A DNA stretch of 64,000 nt from Lathyrus oleraceus. Taxonomy: Eukaryota; Streptophyta; Magnoliopsida; Fabales; Fabaceae. Location: assembly GCF_024323335.1 (NCBI RefSeq), contig NC_066584.1, positions 428,863,319-428,927,318 of the forward strand, in the 5' to 3' direction. Numbering within the stretch: the stretch's first letter is position 1; each line of letters starts with the position of its first letter. Positions 25,713 to 36,710 of this stretch are shown in pieces. The notes under the pieces are model-generated. The model did no database searches, was not told the origin of the DNA, and saw only the letters and a list, made by a program, of their open reading frames with translations. A program made the translations under genes and the position numbers.

Positions 25713-26167
25713 AGAATGCTCTGATTCTCCTTCGTCCAAGGAGATACGTATGCATAGGATGCGACATCCTAGCGAGCATGTGTCGTTTCCCCAGTCCGAA
25801 CTACTTCGACTCTGATGTCTATGCCTGATAGACTAAGTAGGCCCGGGATCCGATATCCTGCCGAGTCAGTTTCAGTCAGTTTCTTTTGTCTCCTTCAGCC
25901 AGTGTGTGTGAGTTTGAGCAGTGTTTTAGCAACCAATATTCCTTCCTTTTGTGCGTGGATCCCGTCGAGTACGACGGATGCGTAGGGGTGCTAATACCTT
26001 CCCTTCGCATAACCGACTCCCTAACCCATCCTCTTTGGTCGCGAGACCATGTTCTTTCCCAGGTTTACTTCGAGCGTTTCCTTTCCCTCTTTTTGGGATA
26101 AATAACGCACGGTGGCGGCTCTGTTGTTGTTCTTTTTTCTCCCGCCGGTTTTTCGCGTAACGCGACA
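25713..26167 (+). repeat. Inverted U5 terminus fused to family B LTR, copy 1
   Basis: This 455-bp segment is the reverse complement of the U5 end seen at 28693-29147 (and, less exactly, 20941-21398). It ends precisely at the LTR terminus ...CGCGTAACGCGACA at 26167. Next to it is pol coding sequence (on the minus strand GAAGATCACTCAGC), not a primer site. The 20941-26167 unit therefore has long terminal inverted repeats made from its own U5. Confidence 0.9.
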
Positions 26168-26313
26168 GCTGAGTGATCTTCTTTTCTTGCTCAAGAAGTC
26201 GGGAAATCTTGTCAGGAATCCCTTCAATATCATCTTCGTCCGCTTCGAATACAGGGAATTCAAAATTGGGAGATGACGTCCGATCATTATGTTTAATGGG
26301 TTTAAGAAACAAC
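26168..26313 (-). pseudogene. Pre-RT pol fragment of family B, copy 1
   Basis: The minus strand encodes LFLKPIKHND, then FEFPVFEADEDDIEGIPD and LLEQEKKITQ, the linker between protease and RT in Ogre/Tat polyproteins. It stops abruptly at the inverted U5 at 26167. No RT, RNase H or integrase follows. It is the exon-2 side of the predicted intron at 26314-26581. Confidence 0.8.
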
Positions 26314-26581
26314 CTGCATAAAGATTTTGATATGAAAAGCTTTTTGAAAATCAAACAAGACAATCGTTATGCAGATGAAAAGATTGCTTTTATTCTTGTT
26401 TTTAAGGTTTTTTGTGATCACCAACTTCATGCAAAAAGCGAAAAGGGAAAACAAATGGAAAAACAAATGTTCAAACATGAATTTATTTGAATGAAAATAT
26501 CATTGCACAAAATGTTGCCAACAATGTCATCACTTCTCCTTTTGGCATGGGAGAAGGGTTTTTAAATAAAGTGACTATTAC
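26314..26581 (-). other. Predicted Ogre-type intron, family B
   Basis: The donor GA|GTAATA lies at 26582-26577 and the acceptor TTTATGCAG|G ends at 26314, both on the minus strand. Removing 268 bases joins the frame ending ...VVHKSE to LFLKPIK in the same frame. An intron between protease and RT is a known hallmark of Ogre elements. No transcript evidence is available here. Confidence 0.7.
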
Positions 26582-26737
26582 TCTGACTTATGAACAACTG
26601 TAGGAAAGCCCACAGTGACCCAATTGTGATAGATCCCACCGGGGATGACAACTGTCAGTATCTCTTGCATCAGCAGCTTCTGTTTTCTGAACAACCCTTC
26701 TGAAGAAAAGTCGGCGCCAGCCCGGGACTTGTTATCT
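26582..26737 (-). pseudogene. Protease tail remnant of family B
   Basis: An open stretch (ADFSSEGLF..., then GGIYHNWVTVGFPTVVHKSE) matches the position of the end of the Ogre Gag-Pro protein just before the intron. The catalytic D-[NT]-G motif is not present between it and gag. It is in a different frame from the gag stop at 26738. Most of the protease has been deleted. Confidence 0.6.
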
Positions 26738-27571
26738 TCAAGCTTGATTAACACGGGGACCTAAATCCTCCAAGATCAGAATACCTGACCTCACAAGGTC
26801 TTGAACCTTCATCTTCAGCTGGAAACAACTATCCACATCATGACCAGGAGCACCCGAATGATACACACAATGTTGTTCAGGCCTATACCACCACCGAGGG
26901 TTGACGGGTATAGCCGGCGGGTCTCTGGGAGTAATCAAGTTCCGCTCTAACAGAGAGGGATACAGTTCGGCGTAGGACATGGGGATTGGATCAAAAGTGA
27001 TCTTCTTCCTCTCATTACTTGTACTGGCTTGATTTCCATTGTGAGGCTGGGAAGCCTGCTGCTGAGGACGATGTTGTGGAGTCTGATACTGCTGAGTTGG
27101 TCTTCTCGGCTGTTGGGGTTGAGTACTTGGAATAGTCACAGCAGCAGCCTGACGATACTGTCCTCTGTTTGCGCTCCTCCGATGGTGCACAGCATTTGTT
27201 TCAATCTCTCCCCTTTTGGGTGCCCCAGAGTATGTTTTCTTAGAACTGGAAGAACTTGAAGAGCCAGGATGGCGAACCGGAGCGCGGGTTGCTCTGACAT
27301 TAACAGTCTCTGCAGCAAGAGGCTGTTCACTGATTCTGATCCCCTTCAATTCATCACTCACGGCACAATCATCAACGAGAATAGTGACCGCAGCATTCTC
27401 ATGAACGGGTACACCCACTGGTGGAGCACGGTGGACTGGTGGAATCATGGCTTCCAGTCTCTGGGCTAAGGCACGCAGCTCCTCTTACCCCTGAACAACT
27501 CCTTGCATCATTGTCACGAACTGGGCCATGTTTGCCCCTATCTCGGCCAATTCTGCTTGAACCTGATCCAT
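26738..27571 (-). pseudogene. Gag of family B, copy 2, with nonsense codon and deleted capsid
   Basis: It starts at an ATG at 27571 (MDQVQAELAE) and is in frame for 28 residues to a TAA at 27487-27485. There the sister copy at 1-820 reads a Gln codon. The same frame continues for 248 residues to 26738. It includes IPPVHRAPPVGVPVHE, the Ser-rich linker SSSSSSSKKTYSGAPKR, a Gln/Pro-rich part and the knuckle-like CVYHSGAPGHDVDSC. The capsid domain expected between the N-terminal region and the Ser linker is missing, exactly as in copy 1. That deletion therefore predates the divergence of the two copies. It would be followed by protease, of which only the tail remains. Confidence 0.85.
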
Positions 27572-28672
27572 ACTTCTCTGTTGATTGAGTCTGGTCGCGG
27601 TGCGGACGGTGATCAACAATCCTGTCTCAGTCAAAACCCAAAGTGAGAAGTCTCTCCCAAGCATGTCTGTAATGCAAGATATGTGCATGATATGCATGAT
27701 ACGGATGCTATTTTGTCATGAATGATCCTGATAAAGGATATGCGTATGCGAGTTAACTTTTTCGTGCATTATTATTTTTTTTAAAGATAAATATGCTATG
27801 ATGCAAATGATGTGAACATGACTAGTCAGGCTGTGCGTCTCAAGGCACAGGGTCAAAGCTTCGGCTTGAACTCTGATCACAAACATCTGAAACCCAAAGT
27901 CAATCTGATCAACTGGCATCTGAAACCAATCTGAGGAACCAAGTCACCATAAATCCGACTTGGGGAGTTCCGAAATAAACGAAACTGGAGATTACATCAC
28001 TATCATCACAGGAACATCCACTGAACGGATGACAGCCAGCTCCTCTGAACAGGTACTCTCAAATTCAACCCGGGGATCCGAAATAAACGGAACCCGCTGA
28101 TAAACCACGGACAGAACTCCGGCGTCCCAGAAATAAATGTCCATAATTCACAGTCACCATCTGTACCGGGAGTCACCAACTGTACCTGTAATAATGATCA
28201 ACCCTTCCCCACTCACAGGTGTAGTCTAGGCCAGGGTAAGGTCGAGAGAAACACAGCATAAATAACCTTTCGCAGAATATCATCATATACACACCTGAAG
28301 TATGCAACGACAATATCCCACCAGGGTCTGAACTGTTCGTGATATCAATGTTCCGCTGAGTGACGCAATACCACCCGCTTCCCATGAATCACTCTATTCC
28401 TAGGTTTCCTAGATTTCACTCATAGCCTGGGTATTGGACCTTTTACCTCAAGTGACTCCCACCCCAAACAGAGAAACACAGCACAGCCAGCAAATGAATA
28501 TGAATGAATACAAACAATAATGCAAACAATAAATGCAAACAGTAAATGCAAATATATACAAATGAATGCAATAAATAAAGCAGCACAAAGCAACCAAAAC
28601 CCTAACCTAGAGAGCGCTAGGAGAGACTCGCTCGGGGAAGATGGACCAGCACAGGTCAACTTCTCTATAACA
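27572..28672 (-). mobile_element. Family B copy 2 leader (contains the empty target site of element A)
   Basis: This is uninterrupted leader homologous to 821-1117 plus 20226-20920. The phrase CAAGGCACAGGGTCAAAGC near 27841 shows what the element A target looked like before insertion. It is non-coding. Confidence 0.85.
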
Positions 28673-28690
28673 TCCCCAGTGGAGTCGCCA
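28673..28690 (-). promoter_or_regulatory. Primer-binding site, family B copy 2
   Basis: In element sense TGGCGACTCCACTGGGGA lies two bases from the LTR end at 28693. It keeps the CCA-pairing TGG but differs at three positions from the site of element A. Confidence 0.85.
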
Positions 28691-28692
28691 GC

Positions 28693-31600
28693 TGTCGCGT
28701 TACGCGAAAAACCGGCGGGAGAACAAAGAACAACAACAGAGCCGCCACCGTGCGTTATTTATCCCAAAAAGAGGGAAAGGAAACGCTCGAAGTAAACCTG
28801 GGAAAGAACATGGTCTCGCGACCAAAGAGGATGGGTTCGGGAGTCGGTTATGCGAAGGGAAGGTATTAGCACCCCTACGCATCCGTCGTACTCGACGGGA
28901 TCCACGCACAAAAGGAAGGAATATTGGTTGCTAAAACACTGCTCAAACTCACACACACTGGCTGAAGGAGACAAAAGAAACTGACTGAAACTGACTCGGC
29001 AGGATATCGGATCCCGGGCCTACTTAGTCTATCAGGCATAGACATCAGAGTCGAAGTAGTTCGGACTGGGGAAACGACACATGCTCGCTAGGATGTCGCA
29101 TCCTATGCATACGTATCTCCTTGGACGAAGGAGAATCAGAGCATTCTTAGCTCGGCTGACACGCAAACAAACAAACACAGGCAAAGGCAAACATGGAGCC
29201 TGAATGCCAATCATTGGACTTACATCAGCATCCGAACCAAAACACACCCACACTGGAACCCGAATGCCACTCGATGGTCTTACATCAGCTTCCAAGCACA
29301 CAACAACACAACAAGTTAATAGGGAGTCGGGGACTCGAGCCTATAACTGTCAAGCACACACTCAAACAAACAGACAACAAATTGCTAAGGAGCCAGGCAC
29401 TCGAGCCTAGCAACTGTCCAACAACACAAAGAAAAAAAAGGCGCCCGGAGAGATCAGCTCAATCTCCTGCCTACATACTTCATCTGGTATGAAGATCAGG
29501 GCGACGTAGTTCCCCTACGCAGGGAAAAAGGACTAGCCTAACCAGATAACAGAGGGAGACACAACACTAGGGAGACTACGACTCGAGCCTAGATGTTGTC
29601 ATGCAAAATCGTCCCTAAGTTAAGGTTTCTAGCTAACTTGCACAGGAAGCAAGCCTATCCTAAACATGACTCGCACAGGAAGCAAGCCACACCTAACTCT
29701 AACTTGCACAGGAAGCAAGAAGGGTCTCGATTGCAACTAGGGCAAGAGAAAGGGGAGGTCTCAATCGCAACGAGGGCGAGAGAAGAGAATTAGTGTTAGT
29801 TGTAAGTCAAACTCGACAAGACATCGCATCTCGTGCCTACGTATCTCATCTGGACATGAGAATCAGAGTTGCCGTAGTTCGGCTAAACTATTTCTGTTGG
29901 TTTGTGTTTTTTAAGTGGACAACGTCACTGCACAATCTACCTGATGCTCGACCTTTGGAGACTTACTCACCTGTAGTAGAAGGAGTTAACGTGTCCTTAA
30001 GAGGGGATGATGTTTGTTTGTGTTTTAAGAAAACGCAAGCAAGAAAGGAAGTCCTATACGAAGGAACCGTGCTACCTTAATTGACATGCAAACGAGACTA
30101 CGCGGAGTCTAACAAACCTAGGGGATACAATCACACCACACAAGCACACATAAGCACATACAGCATAAAATAAACACACCAACAAGGGGCTCAAACATCA
30201 AGGTTAGGTTTTAGTCGAGGGGTCATATCAACCTCAACAAACAAACCTCTGGAATTGGGTAAATGTCGCTCTTAACCTTGCCATTGAGGGGCTAAGGTGA
30301 AGCAGATGAAAGGAGAGTGAAGATAAGACTTCACAGCTCTTATCCCTGGCCTGGGAGAGCTTAAGACAAGAATGTGTGGGTTCAGAAAGTGGGAACCCTT
30401 CTACACATTTGAAACTGACTCAACTGTACAATTGTACAAGATCTTGGGTTTGTATCTGCAATGCATCAACACAGTGGTGTGAGCAAAGCAGAAGACACAC
30501 AGAATAGCAGGGGATAGGTTGCATATCCCTTGGGTTCTGCCAATTGCCTCTTCACTTAGGAGGTCTTTGACTATGTACAAGGACAAATTAAACATGCACA
30601 AACATTGCCTCTTAAGGAGGACTTCAGACAGTTGCCTGGCCAAGTAACAGGCCAGGTCTTCCAGACTACATGAAGAAGAAGGGATTATACCTCAAAGCAA
30701 GTTGCTATTTAAAGCAAAGCAAAGCAAGTTCAAAGAACTAAGCAACTAAATGGTACCTGAAATAGTCAAACAAATCAGTACGCAATTCAAGAATTAAAGC
30801 AACAGGAAGTAAGAATCAACAGTCAAAACAAACAGACAAATGAGCCAAGCACAAAGCTCAAGGCATATGAGCCAAGCCACCTACAAAACACACAAGTTAG
30901 TCAATGATATTCAAGTAAGATCAATCAAAAAAGAAATGATCTCATTGGAGCATTTGTAGCTTCACCTGAAAACAAGAACTCAAACATAAGTCACAGGACC
31001 ACTAGGACAAGCCTAGGGTCAAAAATGAATGAGAAAGTCAAAACAGCAAGCAATGTCCAATCAAAATCAAATTCAAACATTTAGGAAGCAAACCCAATTG
31101 GTTTCATGTTCATATCATGCATCATCATCATTTCATAAGCAAAAGAAGTCAAAGCATGGCAAATGAGAGCTCATAGGAGTCAACAGAAAAACTTGCATCA
31201 AAAGCAAACTCAAACATTTCCAAAAATCACCAAATAAATCATGATCAATCCTAACACATAGCATGGTAAGCATGTCAAATTTCATCTCATTTGGACAAGT
31301 GGAAGGCAGTCAATGAAAATCAGAAAATCAAAGCAATTTTGGACATGCTCAAAGAAGTCAACCAAACATGCATCAACTTGAAAAATTCATAAATCAGAGA
31401 GGGCATATGATAAATGAATGGGACTAAAACCATGGAAAAGCTTAAGATGTCTAGTTATCTCATGTAAAATTTCATGTCCATCTAATAAAGTATGAGGATT
31501 TCACAAATGAAATGGCAACATGTATCACATAAGGTCAACATTTTGGTCAAACAGGGGAGAAAATCTCAAACAAATGGAAAATGGAACAAATAATTCCAAG

Positions 31601-33445
31601 AAAAATCATGTGCAAACTAGACATACAAGAGTAGGTTCATGCAAAAATTCAGCTCAATTGGAGGTCAGGAAGCATGACTATAAAAATCAACAAGTTGCAC
31701 ATCAATGGTGTGACACAAATTGTCACACCCTACTTCAAAAATTCACAACTCACAATCCAGATAAGATAAATTCACAAACTCTACATCAAAATAAACATGA
31801 ATGTGTCTAGTTTGTGCTCAAAAAGTTTCAAGTCCATAGGATAAGTCATGACCATTTCACAAAGGTTTTGGTAAAATGTGTACAATATGGATGCATGCTA
31901 CAAATCCTAATGCCAAACAAAATCCAAGGATCAAAAAATTCTGGAAAAATTATGATAAAAAAGTAGAGATCATGATGAAGATAATGCAAAAATTCCCACG
32001 AAATTTGGATCAAAGATGATGATGATATGATTTTTGTAAGATGATCACAAAATGAAATGATTATTGAGAAAATAAATGGAATAAAACATGATTAGTTAAA
32101 ATAATAGGGCACGGTGGCATTTTTGTGGTAATTAAGAGGGAAACTAAATGAAATGCAGCGTTGCGTTTATCCTGCGTGGCAAGTGATGACTGGCTACATG
32201 CGAATGGAATAGTGGAAGTTCATGCAAACATCACACAGCAACGACCAAACACGATTTTCTGGAAAAAAAAGCCATTAGGGTTCGCTACAGTACTCGTCTT
32301 CTTCACCAAATTCGTGAAAAATCAAAATGCTCAGAACATGCAATTAATCATGTCAATCGAACCAACAAACATCCAGCATGCATAATCCAAACATCATTTG
32401 CATTGAATCCAACTAGTTAACACGAATCGAGCAAAAATCATCATGCATCAACAAACTTTAAAACAGCATAACTTGCTAAATACTTGACCATTTTTATCAA
32501 CTCAAAGCTCCTAATGACCAGCAAGGTAAACTCTACCTAAGGCATAGCATGGTTTAGAGAAAGAAAGTGGTCGAAACCTTACTTGGAGCAACAGTGATGG
32601 ATTGATGATGTAAGCTCGAAACAGTCGAAGGTCCAAGCTCCAAAAGGTGAATGATGAAGTTACTTTAGCTCAAGAGAGCATGAGATGGCTCAAATCAACC
32701 TCTGCCATTGAAGGGTGCTTGAAGAACAGTCGGGCTCTTGAGGTTACAGCTGGTGTGTGAGGGTTCCAATGAGCTTCAAAAAGATGGTATGTGACGTAGC
32801 CATCAGTGCAGGTCGTGTGGTTGAGGTTTGCAAGGAAAAGTTCACAAAATGTGAAAATGGAGATTGAGAGAGAATGAGAGAATTCTGTTTGGAGAGGCTG
32901 CTAGCTAGGGTTTAGAATGACAGAAAATGTGCTTAAATACTTCTGTTTAAGGTTGCATTAGTAAGAGCTAAACACAATTTGATTAATGGTAAGTTTTTGC
33001 TAATTGGTGGTTTTGGTTCACATGTGGAGGTGTAGTGGCTGGTGCACGAATTTGGGCTTACAAGTATGACCAAAATGACACTTCTGAACATTTCCAATTG
33101 GCCAAAGTGAGTAAAATTGGTTATTTGGAAAAGTCAAAAATCAACCTCACTTGAAATTAATCCATGTAGGTTCAAAAGTGCCATTTTGATTGGCAATGTT
33201 TTGGTACATGAAAGTTACATTTTTGAAGAGAGGAGGTTAAATATGACTTGTTGGAAAAAACCTCACCAAATTTGGCCAAATGGTTTGAGAGATATGGCCT
33301 TTTGAAGTTCAAGAAAATTTGAAAATGAATTGATCATATCTTGCCAACCATACATGGGAATTGAGAGTTCTTGGACTTTTTGGAAATGGGAGAACAAGAT
33401 CTTCAACTTTCATGTTGGGCAAAAATTCATTTGAAGCTTGTATTT
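28693..33445 (-). repeat. Family B LTR unit, copy 2, body lacking outer U3
   Basis: It has the same structure as 20941-25712, offset by 7747 then 7733 bp. The offset change includes a 15-base deletion near 32585. The first 830 bases differ from copy 1 at many sites, and the remainder is nearly identical. It is non-coding. Confidence 0.85.
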
Positions 33446-33900
33446 AGAATGCTCTGATTCTCCTTCGTCCAAGGAGATACGTATGCATAGGATGCGACAT
33501 CCTAGCGAGCATGTGTCGTTTCCCCAGTCCGAACTACTTCGACTCTGATGTCTATGCCTGATAGACTAAGTAGGCCCGGGATCCGATATCCTGCCGAGTC
33601 AGTTTCAGTCAGTTTCTTTTGTCTCCTTCAGCCAGTGTGTGTGAGTTTGAGCAGTGTTTTAGCAACCAATATTCCTTCCTTTTGTGCGTGGATCCCGTCG
33701 AGTACGACGGATGCGTAGGGGTGCTAATACCTTCCCTTCGCATAACCGACTCCCTAACCCATCCTCTTTGGTCGCGAGACCATGTTCTTTCCCAGGTTTA
33801 CTTCGAGCGTTTCCTTTCCCTCTTTTTGGGATAAATAACGCACGGTGGCGGCTCTGTTGTTGTTCTTTGTTCTCCCGCCGGTTTTTCGCGTAACGCGACA
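33446..33900 (+). repeat. Inverted U5 terminus fused to family B LTR, copy 2
   Basis: It is nearly identical to 25713-26167 and joined at exactly the same two breakpoints. It is the inverse complement of 28693-29147. Confidence 0.9.
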
Positions 33901-34177
33901 GCTGAGTGATCTTCTTTTCTTGCTCAAGAAGTTGGGAAATCTCGTCAGGAATCCCTTCAATATCATCTTCGTCCGCTTCGAATACAGGGAATTCAAAATT
34001 GGGAGATGACGTCCGATCATTATGTTTAATGGGTTTAAGAAACAACCTGCATAAAGATTTTGATATGAAAAGCTTTTTGAAAATCAAACAAGACAATCGT
34101 TATGCAGATGAAAAGATTGCTTTTATTCTTGTTTTTAAGGTTTTTTGTGATCACCAACTTCATGCAAAAAGCGAAAA
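33901..34177 (-). pseudogene. Pre-RT pol and intron stub of family B, cut by copia LTR
   Basis: This matches 26168-26444 with very few differences: the FEFPVFEADEDDIEGIPD coding piece and part of the intron. Homology ends at GCGAAAAGGGG, where the truncated copia LTR begins. The rest of the family B interior is absent on the far side of the copia element. Confidence 0.8.
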
Positions 34178-34869
34178 GGGGTAATTATACACATAATTAT
34201 TATCACAGGAGGTTTTGTCAGATCACATGACATTTTCGTGACTTGGGTAGCAGTGATGTGTTGCTAGATACCGCTCACTGTTTATTATGTTAAATGTGTG
34301 TTTTAATATAATTGCCAACGTCGCGAAAACCTATAGGGTCACACACAAAGGACAGATTGATGAGAGATAGAATAATTAAGGAACATCGTAAGGTACGGTG
34401 TACTTAAGAAGAATACAAAATATGGTAAAGTACCAAATACTTAAGTGATTTTGGCATATTCTGAGATATGGGCCAAAATGCACTTAAGTGGGCTTTTTGG
34501 CTTGAAGCCCACACAAGTGGTTCTATAAATAGAACCCCTTGGGTAGAAGCATTGACACTCCAGACAACACAACTGAAGAGTTGGAATTTCGTATCTCTCT
34601 CTCACTCAAAGCCTTCATTCACAAACAGCTAGCACTGCGATTGAAGGAATCCGTTCGTGTGGACTGAGTAGAGACGTTGTCATCGTTCAACGTTCGTGAT
34701 CGCCCCGTGGATCTGTATCAAAGGTTTTGATCATTATCAGAGATCTGCACCAAAGGTTTGAATCGCCACAAGAGGTAACGATTCTATCACTGATCATGCC
34801 CATTCGTAAGGATCACTAAATGGAGAAATTTTTAAATTCCGCTGCGCCTTGGATGTCAATTCTCCTTCA
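34178..34869 (+). repeat. Truncated 5' LTR of copia element C
   Basis: This matches 40788-41479 of the 3' LTR, so the first 667 LTR bases are missing. The junction lies in a shared AAAGGGG. The TATA box and everything downstream are retained. Confidence 0.93.
34524..34531 (+). promoter_or_regulatory. TATA box in copia 5' LTR
   Basis: TATAAATA is followed by AGAACCCC and a stretch rich in CT. The same box is at 41134-41141 in the 3' LTR. Confidence 0.75.
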
Positions 34870-34870
34870 G

Positions 34871-34883
34871 TGGTATCAGAGCC
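34871..34883 (+). promoter_or_regulatory. Primer-binding site of copia element C
   Basis: TGGTATCAGAGCC, one base after the LTR end, is the standard initiator-methionine tRNA primer site of plant copia elements. Confidence 0.95.
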
Positions 34884-35293
34884 ACTTACGAAACCATGAA
34901 TCTGATATCTGTTTTTGTTATGTAATAATATGATTAAAACAGAATGAATCAAAGATTAAATTGAGATCGATCAAGTTACATATATGTGATATATGTAACC
35001 CTGATGCAAAATACATTATATATGATATAATGTTCTTGTTTCGTTCATTCAAAAACCTCGATGATTGTTTTCCTTTGAGCGATCAATGGTCGTTTGCTTC
35101 TTGATCCGACATTAGTATGGTGAAGCAATGACATGTTGATGAATCATACTGAATTAACAATCGAGACGTGTTTGACGGTCTGAAATTGGTGCATCAGGGT
35201 TAGTGACGACACAAGGGTTGTGTTGTTAGAGAGTTATGCGATTGGGGTTTGATTGCACAAGAGTTGTGCGTCCTAAACACTTTTCCGAACAGT

Positions 35294-35544
35294 GTTAACC
35301 GGTTAACGCGTATGGTTAACCGGTTAACATAATACGAAATAATTTTTTTTATTTTTGGAACAGTGTTAACCGGTTAACGCATATGGTTAACCGGTTAACG
35401 GAATGCGAAATAAATTTTTGAGATTTTCAAACAGTGTTAACCGGTTAACGCATTTGGTTAACCGGTTAACGCAAGGCAGAAAAGAGTTTTCTAAATGTTT
35501 TCAAACAGTGTTAACCGGTTAACGCATATGGTTAACCGGTTAAC
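35294..35544 (+). repeat. Array of eight GTTAACCGGTTAAC palindromes in copia leader
   Basis: Four pairs repeat about every 75 bases. Each pair is CAGTGTTAACCGGTTAACGC, a 5-base linker (GTATG, ATATG, ATTTG or ATATG), then another GTTAACCGGTTAAC. The sequences between pairs are AT-rich and much less conserved than the palindromes. Confidence 0.95.
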
Positions 35545-35649
35545 GCAAGAAAAAATTCACCGGTTCGGCTAGAAAAAGTGCTTTGAAGTATCAAGTGTTG
35601 ATACGAAAAACGACGTCAATTTTTAAATGAATTGTTCATTAAAATTTTC

Positions 35650-35712
35650 GAGCGGGGCGCTGCCCCTTAGACCCCGCAAGGGGCGCTGTCCGGGCAGCGG
35701 ACCCCCGGCTAA
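35650..35712 (+). repeat. GC-rich inverted-repeat block in copia leader
   Basis: GGGGCGCTGCCCC, then ACCCCGCAAGGGGCGC and GGGCAGCGGACCCCC, can pair with one another in several hairpin arrangements. It stands out in an AT-rich leader. Confidence 0.7.
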
Positions 35713-36710
35713 CTCTGCGTAGTGTGATCGGTTGTCGAAATTTAATTTGATTAATTAAAGGAATTAATTATAATAATAATAAAGTGTTTATTATTGTCTT
35801 GTGGTGATCGGTTATGGCCTTAGTTTTCCTTTGTTTTGGATTTTAAAATACGACCTGCGTGTCGTGCCTCTCTCTTAATCTCCCAAATGTAAATTCTTTT
35901 CTCATCTCACTCCCTCGTATGTAAAACGAGTTTCTTTTTGTAATGTAATGATATGAAGAAAGCAAAGAAGTCAGTGCCAAAGGAAGACAACCTTGAAGAT
36001 CTTGCTTGGAGAAGCTTAGATCGTTATAGGTTAGCTTAGGTTCTCTCATTGGCTTGGGAGAACAATTGCGCTAGGGGCCATAACTGTTTCATTTTGTTTA
36101 TATGTATGTTGATGCATGTGTATGTATGTTGATGCATGTGAGAGACGGTTTATATGATAAACAAGCCGGTGAGATCAGAAAATTGCAATTCCCTCAAAAC
36201 TAAATATTAAGTTTTAAGCTTTCCAAGTTTTAACACTCATCAAGACTAGTATCGGATAATGTAGGTTTCGCCTACGCGAGGTGCATGTTCTATATTAGTA
36301 AGGTGCGATGGGATAATTGTAATATCCAACTGTTAAAACAACGGGTCAAACTTAACTAAACAAATTATAATAAGATTATATATATGTTTAGAAGCAAGAG
36401 TTGGGAATAATCCATATGATGGAGTGGAATAAGGAGTTATTCACCCAACTGAAATTTTCGAGAGTTGTATGAGATACAATTGGAAGGAGTTCCTACCTAA
36501 ATAACCTAGTTTTGTGTAATCCGCCTACGCGGACTTAGAACGAAGTGAAATATGGATCTCGACCCACTAGAAAATCTTCCAACGGGATTTTCCGAATCAG
36601 ATGATGAGGGTCATTTGTTTTGAATAAAATAGTGGGAGCATGTTTAATTAAAGGCCTAATTAAATATGTCAATGATACTTATATTTTCATTAATCCTTGT
36701 GTAGATTACC

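Larger units (their letters stand above)
34884..36710 (+). other. Long 5' leader of copia element C
   Basis: This is 1.8 kb of leader before the polyprotein ATG, far longer than is usual for copia. It contains the palindrome array at 35294-35544 and a GC-rich inverted-repeat block at 35650-35712. It has several ATGs with only short frames. A TTGTGTAG just upstream of the start ATG resembles a splice acceptor, so part of the leader could be an intron. No gene is recognised. Confidence 0.7.

Noticed and set aside
20941..26167. DNA transposon with 455-base terminal inverted repeats
   Set aside because: The inverted ends are the U5 of the LTR, a primer site lies next to one end, the interior is LTR sequence, and no target duplication is present.
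35650..35712. Organelle or bacterial insert suggested by high GC
   Set aside because: It is short, self-complementary, inside the copia leader, and has no coding match.
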